A stretch of DNA of 64,000 bases from Fertoeibacter niger (GCF_009380135.2 NZ_WHUT02000003.1:186001-250000); one strand, 5' to 3'. Shown: positions 12,144 to 21,075, counted from the stretch's first letter. Notes: generated from the letters alone by a model not told the origin. Translations and numbers: made by a program.

Positions 12144-12704
12144 TCAAAGTTCCTGCCCGGCGGCTTTGGCTTCCAGCCGTTCCACAGCCTCACTTATCCC
12201 GGCAAGGTGCGGATGTATAGCAAGTGCCGCGCGATAGGCCTCCAGCGCCTGTGCGGGGCGGTCAAGCTGTTCCATGATGGCCGCCAGCCCCGACATCGCC
12301 CCGAAATGCCGGGGGTTCAAGGCCAGCACCTGCGCTATGTCATTCACCGAAGGGCCGTATTGACCCGCCACGAAATAGGCGGTGGCCCGCGCATTCCAGC
12401 CTTCGGCGAAATCAGGCGCATGATCAATCAGCGCGGTGAAATGGTCGATGGCCGCATCGGTATCGCCCGCCTCCATCGCGTCGCGCCCGCGTTGCAGAAG
12501 CAAATCCATCGCGGCCGAGCCGGATTTTGACCATTCGCTCCATATCTGGCGCTCGATTCGCAGGGCGGCCCGGGCATCGGCACCGGCCAGTTCGTCAAAC
12601 AGCGCGTCCAGCGCGGGCGTCTGCGCAAAAACCGGCGCGCATGACAGGAAAATCGGCAGCAATGCCGCAACGATACGATTGTGTAACCATCCGCGCGCTT
12701 TCAT
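12144..12704 (-). CDS. Exported TPR-repeat protein
   Basis: 186 residues. An N-terminal signal peptide (RIVAALLPIFLSCAPVFA, cleavage likely after VFA-QT) is followed by about three TPR units (AMEAGDTDAAIDHFTALIDH, WNARATAYFVAGQYGPSV, ALEAYRAALAIHPHL). It is probably a periplasmic scaffold. The frame is open far upstream through a shadow of the opposite-strand genes. The ATG at 12704 is chosen because it directly precedes the signal peptide, though its ribosome binding site is weak. It heads the TPR-helicase-S4 operon. Confidence 0.85.
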   Translation of the reverse strand: MKARGWLHNRIVAALLPIFLSCAPVFAQTPALDALFDELAGADARAALRIERQIWSEWSKSGSAAMDLLLQRGRDAMEAGDTDAAIDHFTALIDHAPDFAEGWNARATAYFVAGQYGPSVNDIAQVLALNPRHFGAMSGLAAIMEQLDRPAQALEAYRAALAIHPHLAGISEAVERLEAKAAGQEL

Positions 12705-12792
12705 AGTCCCGACTGTAGCGTGGCCTTGGGGAAAAGCCATATCCCGCCGGTCACGAACAAGGGATGAACCACAACTTCGCAAGGATTTCGGG

Positions 12793-13077
12793 ATGAGCAC
12801 GATGATTGACGCCGCAGTCGCGGCCTTGAGTGACCGGGTGCAGGGCTTTGACGGCGTGGCGAAATTCGTCATTCCGGGCGAAGGCGCGATCATGTTCGAC
12901 GCGGGCGGCGTGCGCGCGGGCGACGATGCCGCCGATGTGACGCTGACCGCCGAGGCGGATGTGTTCCAGGCGATTCTGTCTGGCGACATGAACCCGACGA
13001 TGGCCTTCATGACCGGCAAGCTGGCGGTCGATGGCGACATGGGCACGGCGATGAAACTGGGTGCGGTTCTGGGGTGA
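12793..13077 (+). CDS. SCP2 sterol-carrier-domain protein
   Basis: 94 residues, essentially one SCP-2 lipid-binding fold, with the family core (ITLTAEADVFQAILSG-like, then MTGKLAVDGDMGTAMKL). It probably binds a lipid or fatty-acyl ligand in the cytoplasm. AAGGA lies seven bases before the ATG. Its stop overlaps the GTG of the next gene (GTGA), so it is translationally coupled to the alpha/beta hydrolase. That pairing suggests a shared lipid substrate, which is inference. Confidence 0.9.
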   Translation: MSTMIDAAVAALSDRVQGFDGVAKFVIPGEGAIMFDAGGVRAGDDAADVTLTAEADVFQAILSGDMNPTMAFMTGKLAVDGDMGTAMKLGAVLG

Positions 13078-14009
13078 ACCCGCCCGCCCCGTTCCATGCC
13101 GCACTGGCCGACGGCCCTGACGGGGGCCGCGCGTTCTGGCTGACCGCCAGCGACGGGGTGCGGCTGCGTGCCGCCGTCTGGGGCCCGGGCGACCTGGGCA
13201 CGGTGCTGCTGTTTCCTGGCCGCACCGAATATGCCGAAAAATATGGCCGTGCCGCCGCCGATCTGGCGGCGCGCGGCTATGCCACCGTGACGGTGGACTG
13301 GCGCGGGCAGGGGCTGGCCGACCGGCCCCTGGCCGATGCGATGACCGGGCATGTCGCGCACTTCCGCGATTATCAGCGCGACGTGCAGGCGCTGGTGGCG
13401 CTGGCCGAGGATCTGGCGCTGCCGCAACCCTTGTATCTGATGGCGCATTCCATGGGCGGCTGCATCGGGTTGCGCGCGCTTATGCTGGGCCTGCCGGTGC
13501 GCGCGGCGGTGTTTTCCGCGCCGATGTGGGGCATCCGCATCGCGCCGGTGATGCGCCCGCTGGCCGTCACGCTGGCCGCGGCGTCGTTGCTGGTGAAACG
13601 CGGGCACCGCTATGCGCCGGGCACGACCGCCACCACCTATGTGGCCGAGGCCCCATATCAGGGCAACGTCTTGACCACCGATCCCGAGATGTTCGGCTGG
13701 ATGAAGGCGCAGGTTGCCGCCGTGCCCGAACTGGCCCTGGGGGGGCCAAGCCTGGGTTGGCTGCATGCGGCGTTGACCGAATGCCGGGCGCTGGCCGCCC
13801 TGCCCTCGCCCGCCACACCCACGCTTTGCGTGCTGGGCAGCGCCGAACGGGTGGTCGACCCCGCCCCGATTCGCGCCCGCATGGCGCGCTGGCCGGGCGG
13901 GCGGTTGCAACTGGTGCCGGGGGCGGAACATGAGGTCATGATGGAAACCCACGCCATCCGCGCCGGATTCTTTGACGCCGCGGCGGCGCTGTATCAGGCC
14001 CACCGATGA
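13074..14009 (+). CDS. Alpha/beta hydrolase, lysophospholipase/monoglyceride-lipase type
   Basis: 311 residues of the Hydrolase_4 (serine aminopeptidase S33-like) family. The nucleophile elbow is HSMGG, the acid is the Asp in ERVVDPAP and the histidine is in GAEHEVMME. WRGQGLADRP is the family's oxyanion-side loop. Likely substrates are lysophospholipids or monoacylglycerols. The GTG start overlaps the stop of the SCP2 gene. No signal peptide is seen, so it is cytoplasmic or peripheral. Confidence 0.9.
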   Translation: MNPPAPFHAALADGPDGGRAFWLTASDGVRLRAAVWGPGDLGTVLLFPGRTEYAEKYGRAAADLAARGYATVTVDWRGQGLADRPLADAMTGHVAHFRDYQRDVQALVALAEDLALPQPLYLMAHSMGGCIGLRALMLGLPVRAAVFSAPMWGIRIAPVMRPLAVTLAAASLLVKRGHRYAPGTTATTYVAEAPYQGNVLTTDPEMFGWMKAQVAAVPELALGGPSLGWLHAALTECRALAALPSPATPTLCVLGSAERVVDPAPIRARMARWPGGRLQLVPGAEHEVMMETHAIRAGFFDAAAALYQAHR

Positions 14010-14028
14010 CCTGAGGCCGCGCCGGTGT

Positions 14029-14205
14029 TTATTGCCCGTCTGCGGCCTTTTTGCGGGCCTCGGCGGCGGCCTTCATCCGCTCCAGCAGTTCGGCCTTGGT
14101 GGCGCGGTCGCCGAAGGGGTTCTTGTCGGTGCCCTTGGCGTTGTGTTCGTTGTGGCGCGGCGCGTGCTTGCTGGGTTTGGCGTTGCCGGATTTGCCGTAA
14201 TCCAT
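14029..14205 (-). CDS. Small basic protein of unknown function, 58 aa
   Basis: A 59-codon frame from ATG at 14205. It starts MDYGKSGNAKPSKH, has a middle GTDKNPFGDRATKAELLERM and ends in a Lys/Ala-rich helix (KAAAEARKKAADGQ). It is highly charged and without membrane segments. A GGGGGACC lies just before the start. Composition and third-base GC bias fit a real gene, and similar tiny basic proteins occur in Rhodobacteraceae. Its function is unknown. It sits alone between the hydrolase (convergent) and the Anbu operon. Confidence 0.75.
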   Translation of the reverse strand: MDYGKSGNAKPSKHAPRHNEHNAKGTDKNPFGDRATKAELLERMKAAAEARKKAADGQ

Positions 14206-14288
14206 GGTGGTCCCCCGGGGCTTGCATCAGTGAAGCTGCCAGATGCCGCAAATGGGCGGCCAGCGCAACCGCCCCGCTGCGTCACGCG

Positions 14289-15014
14289 CTAAACGGTGAT
14301 GCGGGTAAAGCCTTCGCGCAGCGCGTTCGACCACGCATCCGACATGGCGCGGAACGATTCGTCGCCCGCCTCGATCCGCCGCCGCAGGGTCACGCGGCAG
14401 GCATCACGCTCGATCACCGCCAGATCCAGCGGCATGCCAACCGACAGGTTTGACCGCAGCGTCGAATCCATCGACAAGAGCACCGCCTTTTGCGCATCGG
14501 CCAGCGAAGTATGCGCCTTGACCACCCGGTCGAGAATCGGCTTGCCGTATTTGTGTTCGCCGATTTGCAGGAACGGCGTGTCTTCGGTCGCCTCGATGAA
14601 ATTGCCCTCGGGATAGATCAGGAACATCCGCATCGCGCCACCGCGACGCTGCCCGGCCACGATCATGCTGGCCGAGGCCCCCTGCCCCATGGCCGACAGT
14701 TTCTCGTCAATGTCGCTGCGCACGCGGGCCAGGGTGTTGCCCACCAGTTCCGCCACTTTCAGCAGCGTGGGCGCCTTCATGATCGAGGTTTCGGGCGTGG
14801 ATTCAGGATCATCCATCGCGTCGCGCAGCCGCGCGATGGTGGTCTGCGTGACCGACAGGCTGCCCGCCGTCAGGATGGTGATCACCCGTTCGCCGGTGTC
14901 TTCGAACACGAACATCTTGCGGTAGGTGGCGATGTTGTCCAGCCCCGCATTGGTGCGGGTATCGGACAGCAGCACCATGCCATCCCTCAGCAGCAGACCG
15001 ACGCAATAGGTCAT
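14289..15014 (-). CDS. Anbu (ancestral beta-subunit) proteasome-type peptidase
   Basis: 241 residues of the Ntn-hydrolase fold, the bacterial HslV/20S relative called Anbu. After Met removal the chain starts TYCVGLLL, placing the nucleophile at Thr1. The supporting proteasome residues follow with correct spacing: Asp17 in SDTRTNAG and Lys32 in YRKMF. Anbu forms open helical rings rather than closed double rings, and its substrate is unknown. It is the last gene of a minus-strand operon with ATP-grasp, alpha-E and transglutaminase genes. That is the classic Anbu neighbourhood, and it suggests Anbu degrades or trims a product made by the others. Confidence 0.93.
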   Translation of the reverse strand: MTYCVGLLLRDGMVLLSDTRTNAGLDNIATYRKMFVFEDTGERVITILTAGSLSVTQTTIARLRDAMDDPESTPETSIMKAPTLLKVAELVGNTLARVRSDIDEKLSAMGQGASASMIVAGQRRGGAMRMFLIYPEGNFIEATEDTPFLQIGEHKYGKPILDRVVKAHTSLADAQKAVLLSMDSTLRSNLSVGMPLDLAVIERDACRVTLRRRIEAGDESFRAMSDAWSNALREGFTRITV

Positions 15015-15046
15015 GGAAATCCCCGATACCGACGCACGGCGTGACC

Positions 15047-15856
15047 CTATTGCTGCACGGCCTGAACCGCAACCACAACATCCAGATGTTCCACCCCCGG
15101 GCCGCGTGTCGTGCCTCTGATCGGGGCCGCATCTTGGGCATCAAGACCCGAGCCCAACCTTATATAGCGGTCATCCGGGCAGCAGGCATTGGCTGCGTCA
15201 AAACCTACCCAACCCAGCCCCTGCACCCAGATTTCCGCCCAGGCATGGGCCGCGTCATGCGCCGCCCCTTCCGCATCGGCCAGAAGATAGCCCGAGACAT
15301 AGCGCCCCGGCAGCCCCGCATGCCGCGCTGCGGCCAGCAGGGCATGGGCATGGTCCTGGCACACACCCTGTTTCTGGGTCATCGCCTCGGAGGCCGTGGT
15401 CTGCGACTGGGTGGCACCGGGCGTATAGGCAATCGCCTGGCCCACCAGCGCCGACAGCCGGTGCGCGGCATCCAGCGCATCGGCAAAGCCCCGCACCGTT
15501 TCGGCAATCTCGACCAGCGCCGCATCCACCCGTGTGGGCAGCGTATCTTGCAGATAGCAATCGGGCGGGGTCCATTCGCGGTGGCCGCGCAGCACGCCGG
15601 CCATGTCGCGGGTTTCCACCCGGCCCGTCACCGTTACCGAAACCTCAGACACCGGGCCGGGCACCGTCCAGCCCTTCAGGCAATCGCCCGCCCCGTCGCG
15701 GAAGGTGCCGCCGGGAATGCCGTCGCTGACAGTCACATTCCATTCCAGCACTTTCTGGCCATCATTGCTGGCAGGGGTCAGCCGGTGGCTTTGCACCAGC
15801 CCGCGCACCGGGCGGTCATAGCGGTAGCGCGTCACATGATCGACCGTCAGCAGCAT
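15047..15856 (-). CDS. Transglutaminase-like cysteine protease family protein
   Basis: 269 residues. The N-terminal region is the bacterial transglutaminase-type beta domain (VDHVTRYRYDRPV, then SHRLTPAS). The catalytic domain carries the triad Cys166 (QGVCQDHAHAL), His204 (AAHAWAEIW) and Asp220 (VGFDAANA). Such proteins hydrolyse or transfer amide bonds. The start codon overlaps the stop of the alpha-E gene (TGATG) and Anbu follows 32 bp downstream. It has no signal peptide, so it is cytoplasmic like the rest of the operon. Confidence 0.93.
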   Translation of the reverse strand: MLLTVDHVTRYRYDRPVRGLVQSHRLTPASNDGQKVLEWNVTVSDGIPGGTFRDGAGDCLKGWTVPGPVSEVSVTVTGRVETRDMAGVLRGHREWTPPDCYLQDTLPTRVDAALVEIAETVRGFADALDAAHRLSALVGQAIAYTPGATQSQTTASEAMTQKQGVCQDHAHALLAAARHAGLPGRYVSGYLLADAEGAAHDAAHAWAEIWVQGLGWVGFDAANACCPDDRYIRLGSGLDAQDAAPIRGTTRGPGVEHLDVVVAVQAVQQ

Positions 15857-16806
15857 CAGCGCAGATCCCCGCTCAGATAGTTTTCATGCACCATGCCGCC
15901 CAGCGCCGCCACATCCAGAATGAAGCGGGTCAGAAACTCGTGCAGACCTTCGTCAAATATGTCTTCCACCGTCACCCGGTTCAGCCCGTCATGCAGCGCC
16001 TGCGCCTTTCCCTGCGCCGGGGAGGAACGTTTATACAACCGCTCCAGCCGGGCCAGATGGCCGGTGATGCCCTCGACACAGGTGATCAGCGACCTTGGGC
16101 ATTGCGGGTTCAGGATCAGGAAATCCGCGATCTTGCGCGCCGTCACCTCGCCGCCGTAAGCCCAGTGAAACGCCCGGTGCGACGACATGGCGCGCAACAG
16201 TGTGGTCCATTGGTAATTGTCGAGGCCCGAGCCCACGAATTCCACACGGGGCAGCAGGACGTAGTATTTCACATCCATCAGCCGGGCGGTGTTGTCGGAC
16301 CGTTCCAGATAATAGCCCAGGTTCAGAAAATCATAGCCGTCATTGCGCAAAAGCGTGGCGTCGATGGCACCCCGCACCATGGCGGCGTGCCGCATGGTCC
16401 ATTCCGTCAGACGGCTGAGTTCCAGTTGGCTGCGCGGTGTGCGTTCCAGTTGCCGCAATTCCTGAAACGCGGTGTTCAGCGCATCCCAGACCTGCGTTGT
16501 CAGCGCCGTGCGCACGATGCGGGCGTTTTCGCGCGCCGACACGATGCAGCTTGCCACGGATGACGGGTTGTCGTGATCGAAGAACAGATAGCTTTCGATG
16601 TTGCGCTGCACCGCCTCGCCATATTTCTTGTCAAAGCCAATGGCGGTGCCCGAAGCCTGCAACAGGCTGTCCCATTCGCTGCGGTAGCCATGCACCGAAG
16701 GCAGCAGGGAAATGCGCGACCCCACCTCCAGCAGCCGGGCCATGGTTTCGGCGCGTTCCATATAGCGGGCGATCCAGTAAAGATTGTCGGCGGTTCTGCT
16801 CAGCAT
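15856..16806 (-). CDS. Alpha-E domain protein
   Basis: 316 residues, all predicted helix, of the alpha-E family (COG2307), starting with the family hallmark MLSRTADNLYWIARYMERAE. Its biochemical role is unknown. In other genomes it is encoded beside, or fused to, the circularly permuted ATP-grasp enzyme, and has been proposed to assist peptide-bond formation. It begins 4 bp after the ATP-grasp stop and its own stop overlaps the transglutaminase start, so the three proteins are probably made together. Confidence 0.93.
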   Translation of the reverse strand: MLSRTADNLYWIARYMERAETMARLLEVGSRISLLPSVHGYRSEWDSLLQASGTAIGFDKKYGEAVQRNIESYLFFDHDNPSSVASCIVSARENARIVRTALTTQVWDALNTAFQELRQLERTPRSQLELSRLTEWTMRHAAMVRGAIDATLLRNDGYDFLNLGYYLERSDNTARLMDVKYYVLLPRVEFVGSGLDNYQWTTLLRAMSSHRAFHWAYGGEVTARKIADFLILNPQCPRSLITCVEGITGHLARLERLYKRSSPAQGKAQALHDGLNRVTVEDIFDEGLHEFLTRFILDVAALGGMVHENYLSGDLR

Positions 16807-16810
16807 GTCA

Positions 16811-18223
16811 TCACTCCGCCAGAACCCACGTGTCTTTGACCCCGCCGCCCTGCGACGAATTCACCACAAGGCTGCCCTCTTTCAGCGCCACCCGGGTCAG
16901 TCCGCCCGGCACCAGTTCCACCCGTTCGCCCACCAGACAATAGGGCCGCAAATCCACATGGCGGGGCGCGATGCCCTCGTCCACAAAGGTGGGCGTGGTG
17001 GAAAGCGCCAGCGTGGGTTGCGCGATGTAATTCGACGGATCGGCCACGACGCGGGCGCGGAACGCCTCGATCTGCTCCTTGGTGGATTTGGGGCCCACAA
17101 GCATGCCGTAGCCGCCCGAACCATGCACCTCTTTCACCACCAGTTCGCCCAGATGTTCCAGCACATATTTGCAATCATCGCCCTTGGCGCATTGCCATGT
17201 CGGCACGTTTTTCAAAATGGGCTCCTCGCCCAGATAAAACCGGATCATGTCGGGCACATAGGTGTAGACGGCCTTGTCATCGGCCACGCCTGCGCCGGGG
17301 GCAGAACAGATGCTGACCCCGCCGGAACGGTAGACATCCATCAGCCCCGGAATGCCAAGCATCGAATCCGGGCGGAAACACAGCGGGTCGATATAAGCGT
17401 CGTCAATCCGGCGGTAGATCACATCCACGCGCTTGGGGCCTTCGGTGGTGCGCATCCAGACAAATTCACCCTCCACGAACAGATCCTGCCCTTCGACCAG
17501 TTCCACGCCCATCAGGTCGGCCAGAAAACTGTGCTCGTAATAGGCTGAATTGAAATGCCCCGGCGTCAGTATGACCACGGTAGGTTCGTGGTGGCATTTG
17601 GCGGGGGCCACAGACGCCAAGGTGCGGCGCAGTTTTTCGGGATAGCTGTCCACCGGCTCGATCCGGTTTTCGCGGAAAAGATCGGGGAACATGCGCATCA
17701 TGATTTCACGGTTTTCCAGCATGTAGCTGACGCCCGATGGCGTGCGGCAATTATCCTCCAGCACAAAGAAATCATCCGGGCCGGTGCGCACCAGATCAAT
17801 GCCGACGATATGCGAATAAACGCCTTTCGGCGGAATGAACCCCACCACCGCCTTTTCAAAGGCTGCGTTCTGATAGACCAGCCGCCCCGGAATGCGGCCC
17901 GCGCGCACAATCTCGCCCCGCCCGTAAACATCGACCAGAAAAGCGTTCAGCGCCTTGGCGCGCTGCTTGATGCCGCGCTCCAGCCGCGCCCATTCCAGCG
18001 CGGTAAAGACACGGGGAAACATGTCGAAGGGGATCAGCCGGTCAGGATCGCCGCCCTCGCCATAAACCGCAAAGGTGATGCCGATGCGGCGGAACAGCGC
18101 CTCGGCCTCGGCCTGTTTCATTTCCCGCAATTCGGCGGGCATCGCCTTGGTCCAGTCTTCCAGCCGGGCGTAAGGGGCGCGCACCTTTCCGGCATCAAAC
18201 ATCTCGTTGAAATAGGTCGTCAC
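16811..18223 (-). CDS. Circularly permuted type-2 ATP-grasp protein
   Basis: 470 residues of the CP_ATPgrasp_2 family (COG2308), predicted amide-bond-forming ligases. Visible blocks are FVLEDNCRTPSGVSYMLENR, ILTPGHFNSAYYEHSFLA, the nucleotide-binding VVKEVHGSGGYGMLVGP and the C-terminal VNSSQGGGVKDTWVL. I chose the GTG at 18223 because it gives the usual family length and start (TTYFNEMFD) and has GAAAGGG upstream; the frame is open to 18352. It heads the ATP-grasp, alpha-E, transglutaminase, Anbu operon. The amino-acid or peptide it ligates is not known. Confidence 0.92.
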   Translation of the reverse strand: MTTYFNEMFDAGKVRAPYARLEDWTKAMPAELREMKQAEAEALFRRIGITFAVYGEGGDPDRLIPFDMFPRVFTALEWARLERGIKQRAKALNAFLVDVYGRGEIVRAGRIPGRLVYQNAAFEKAVVGFIPPKGVYSHIVGIDLVRTGPDDFFVLEDNCRTPSGVSYMLENREIMMRMFPDLFRENRIEPVDSYPEKLRRTLASVAPAKCHHEPTVVILTPGHFNSAYYEHSFLADLMGVELVEGQDLFVEGEFVWMRTTEGPKRVDVIYRRIDDAYIDPLCFRPDSMLGIPGLMDVYRSGGVSICSAPGAGVADDKAVYTYVPDMIRFYLGEEPILKNVPTWQCAKGDDCKYVLEHLGELVVKEVHGSGGYGMLVGPKSTKEQIEAFRARVVADPSNYIAQPTLALSTTPTFVDEGIAPRHVDLRPYCLVGERVELVPGGLTRVALKEGSLVVNSSQGGGVKDTWVLAE

Positions 18224-18397
18224 CGTCGCGCCCTTTCGGTTGGCTGCCCGTGACCGGGCTTGCTGCCAGTTAAGCAGCCGATTTTGCGCGGGGGAAGGGC
18301 TGTTTGTCGAAATCCGTGCCACAGCTTCCGATCCCGCCTGTTTTTTGGGCACAGATCACGGATGGAACAACTCTGGCCCTGCGCTATTGTTCCTGTG
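18224..18397. promoter_or_regulatory. Divergent control region: Anbu operon / exonuclease-ligase pair
   Basis: 174 bp between divergent genes. On the operon side it carries two short hairpins (GCCCG/CGGGC and GCTGC/GCAGC, about 18247-18284). I see no clear -35/-10 pair. Confidence 0.4.
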
Positions 18398-19444
18398 ATG
18401 GCACGCGACCCCGTTCTTATCTTTACCGAAAAGGGCATCTATTGCCCCGATGGTGATTTTTTCATCGACCCCTGGCGTCCGGTGGCGCGGGCGCTGATCA
18501 CCCACGGCCATTCCGACCATGCGCGGCCCGGCCATGGTTCCTATCTGGCCACCGCCGCCGCCGCGCCGGTGATCCGGCACCGGCTGGGCGATGTGGCGAT
18601 GGACACCATCGCCTACGGCGAACCAAGGCGCATCGGCGGCGTCACCGTGTCATTCCACCCGGCGGGCCATGTGCCCGGATCGGCACAGATCCGGGTTGAA
18701 CGCGCGGGCGAGGTCTGGGTAGTGTCGGGCGATTACAAGGTGCAGGATGACGGGCTGTCAGAACCCTTTGCCCCCGTGCCCTGCCACAGCTTCATCAGCG
18801 AATGCACCTTCGGCCTGCCGGTGTTCCACTGGCAAAGCAATGCCGCCGTGATGGGCCAGATCAACCGCTGGTGGGCGGCGAATGCCGCGGAGGGCCGGGT
18901 GTCGGTGCTGGGGGCCTATGCGCTGGGCAAGGCGCAGCGCATCCTGACCGGCATCGACGCCAGCATCGGCCCGGTGCTGACCCATGGCGCGGTCGAGGCC
19001 ACAAATGCAGTGCTGCGCGCACAGGGCATTCGCCTGCCCGCCACCACGCAGGTCACGGCGGGGGTGGATGCGGCATCACACCCCGGCGCGCTGGTGCTGG
19101 CCCCCCCTTCGGCGTTGGGGTCGGTCTGGGCTGCTCGATTTGGCCCGGCGGCGCAGGCCTTTGCCAGCGGCTGGATGGCGCTGCGCGGCGTGCGGCGCAG
19201 GCGCGGGCTGGCACAGGGCTTTGTGCTGTCGGACCATGCGGATTGGGACGGGCTGAATGCGGCCATCCGCGCGACGGGGGCGGAACGGGTGTTCGTGACG
19301 CATGGCTATACATCCGTGTTCCGCCGCTGGCTGGAAACCCAGGGCTATGAGGCGGGTATCGTGGCCACGGAATACGAGGGCGAAGGCCTTGACGCGCCCG
19401 AGGCCGAGGTCATCGCCCCGCCCGCTGCGGAACCCACCACATGA
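18398..19444 (+). CDS. Ligase-associated metallo-beta-lactamase-fold DNA exonuclease
   Basis: 348 residues of the beta-CASP type metallo-beta-lactamase fold (COG1236). The metal motif is THGHSDHARPG, with further ligands in FHPAGHVPGSAQ, VVSGDYKVQDD and LSDHADWDGL. It is encoded with an ATP-dependent DNA ligase, whose ATG overlaps its stop (ATGA), as in the known exonuclease-ligase DNA repair pairing. Its role there is thought to be end processing before ligation. The ATG at 18398 starts just before the family's first strand (VLIFTEKGIYCPDG); the ribosome binding site is weak. Confidence 0.92.
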   Translation: MARDPVLIFTEKGIYCPDGDFFIDPWRPVARALITHGHSDHARPGHGSYLATAAAAPVIRHRLGDVAMDTIAYGEPRRIGGVTVSFHPAGHVPGSAQIRVERAGEVWVVSGDYKVQDDGLSEPFAPVPCHSFISECTFGLPVFHWQSNAAVMGQINRWWAANAAEGRVSVLGAYALGKAQRILTGIDASIGPVLTHGAVEATNAVLRAQGIRLPATTQVTAGVDAASHPGALVLAPPSALGSVWAARFGPAAQAFASGWMALRGVRRRRGLAQGFVLSDHADWDGLNAAIRATGAERVFVTHGYTSVFRRWLETQGYEAGIVATEYEGEGLDAPEAEVIAPPAAEPTT

Positions 19445-21075
19445 TCCGCTTTGCCGCCCTGTTCGACGCGCTGGACCGCACGACGAAAACCAATGCCAAG
19501 GTAGCAGCGCTAGCGGAATATTTCCGCGAGGCGCCCGAGGCTGACCGGCTCTGGACCATCGCGCTTTTATCGGGCCGCCGCCCGAAACGCGCTGTCACCA
19601 GCACCGAACTGCGCATATGGGCGGCAGAGGCGGCAGGCCTGCCCTTGTGGCTGGTGGAAGAGGCCTATCCCGTGGTGGGCGATCTGGCCGAAACCATCGC
19701 CCTGATCCTGCCCGCAGCAGGGCAGACCAGCGACCGCCCGCTGGCCACATGGATCACCGACCTGATCGCGCTGACCGGCCAGCCCGCCGCCGCGCGGCGC
19801 AGCTTCATTCTGGCGGCGTGGGACCAGCTGGCAACCGCCGAGCGGTTCCTGTTCAACAAGCTGATCACCGGCGGTTTCCGCATGGGGGTCAGCCGGGGCC
19901 TGATGACCCGCGCGCTGGCCGAGGCGACGGGCATCGCCGAATCCGCCCTTGCGCACCGGCTGATGGGCGACTGGTCGCCGCAGACCACCAGCTATGCCCG
20001 GCTGATCGCACCCGATGACCCGCAGGCAGACGCGGCGAAACCCTATCCCTTTGCCCTCGCCGCAGCACTGGAGGCAGAACCGGGCAGTCTGGGCCAGCCA
20101 GGCGACTGGCTGGCGGAATGGAAGTGGGATGGCATCCGCGGCCAGCTGATCCACCGGCCGGGCGCTTTCGCGCTGTGGTCGCGGGGCGAAGAGCTGATCA
20201 CCGACCGTTTCCCCGAATTCGCGCCGCTGGCCGATTTTTTGCCGATGGGCACGGTGATCGACGGCGAGGTGCTGGCCTGGCATGCGGCGGGCGACGGCGC
20301 CCCCCAGCCCTTTGCCGCGCTGCAAAAGCGCATCGGGCGGCTGAACGTGTCGAAGAAGCTGCTGGCCGAGGCCCCGGCGCGGATGCTGGCCTATGACCTG
20401 CTGGAAGACGCGGGCCAGGATATCCGTGCGCGGCCCCTGGCCGAACGCCGCGCCCGTCTGGCCGCGATCATCGCCGCCCTGCCCGGCGGCATGGCGCTGG
20501 CCCTGTCGCCCCCCGTGATGGCGGATGACTGGGCCGGTGTCGCAACCCTGCGCGCGACGGCACGGGACCGCAACGCCGAAGGCCTGATGCTGAAACGCCT
20601 GTCATCGCCCTACCATCTGGGCCGCAAGCGCGGCGACTGGTGGAAGTGGAAGCTGGACCCCCACACCGTCGATGCCGTGATGATCTATGCGCAGGCGGGC
20701 AGCGGCCGGCGCGCCACGCTTTATACCGATTTCACCTTTGCGGTGCGTGACGGCGACGATCTGGTGCCCTTCACCAAGGCCTATTCCGGCCTGACCGATG
20801 CCGAATTCCGCCAGATCACCGACTGGGTGCGCCGCAACACGTTGGAGCGTTTCGGCCCGGTGCGCCGCGTGCCGCCGGAACTGGTGTTCGAACTGGCCTT
20901 CGAAGGCATACAGGCCAGCCCCCGGCACAAATCGGGCATCGCGCTGCGGTTTCCGCGCATGATCCGCTGGCGGCGCGACAAGCCGGTGGCCGAGATTGAT
21001 ACATTGGACACGCTGCGCGCGTTGCTGGCCGGGCAGCGGGGGTTTTCCACCCCCGCACCCCCGGAGGATATTTAA
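19441..21075 (+). CDS. ATP-dependent DNA ligase
   Basis: 544 residues. An N-terminal helical DNA-binding domain (about 1-190) is followed by the adenylation domain with motif I EWKWDGIRGQ (catalytic Lys), motif III VIDGEVLAW, motifs IV and V (AEGLMLKRLSSPY, DWWKWKLDP) and an OB-fold C-terminal domain. It seals nicks in DNA repair, accessory to the essential NAD-dependent ligase. It overlaps the exonuclease gene by 4 bp. The partner helicase and metallophosphoesterase seen in some genomes are not next to it. Its last dozen codons (RGFSTPAPPEDI) and stop come from dispersed repeat copy C, so the tail is not ancestral. Confidence 0.94.
   Translation: MIRFAALFDALDRTTKTNAKVAALAEYFREAPEADRLWTIALLSGRRPKRAVTSTELRIWAAEAAGLPLWLVEEAYPVVGDLAETIALILPAAGQTSDRPLATWITDLIALTGQPAAARRSFILAAWDQLATAERFLFNKLITGGFRMGVSRGLMTRALAEATGIAESALAHRLMGDWSPQTTSYARLIAPDDPQADAAKPYPFALAAALEAEPGSLGQPGDWLAEWKWDGIRGQLIHRPGAFALWSRGEELITDRFPEFAPLADFLPMGTVIDGEVLAWHAAGDGAPQPFAALQKRIGRLNVSKKLLAEAPARMLAYDLLEDAGQDIRARPLAERRARLAAIIAALPGGMALALSPPVMADDWAGVATLRATARDRNAEGLMLKRLSSPYHLGRKRGDWWKWKLDPHTVDAVMIYAQAGSGRRATLYTDFTFAVRDGDDLVPFTKAYSGLTDAEFRQITDWVRRNTLERFGPVRRVPPELVFELAFEGIQASPRHKSGIALRFPRMIRWRRDKPVAEIDTLDTLRALLAGQRGFSTPAPPEDI

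Noticed and set aside
12144-14003. 619-codon minus-strand frame
   Set aside because: Only its end is a gene (the TPR protein from 12704). The rest mirrors the SCP2 and hydrolase genes and has no family features.
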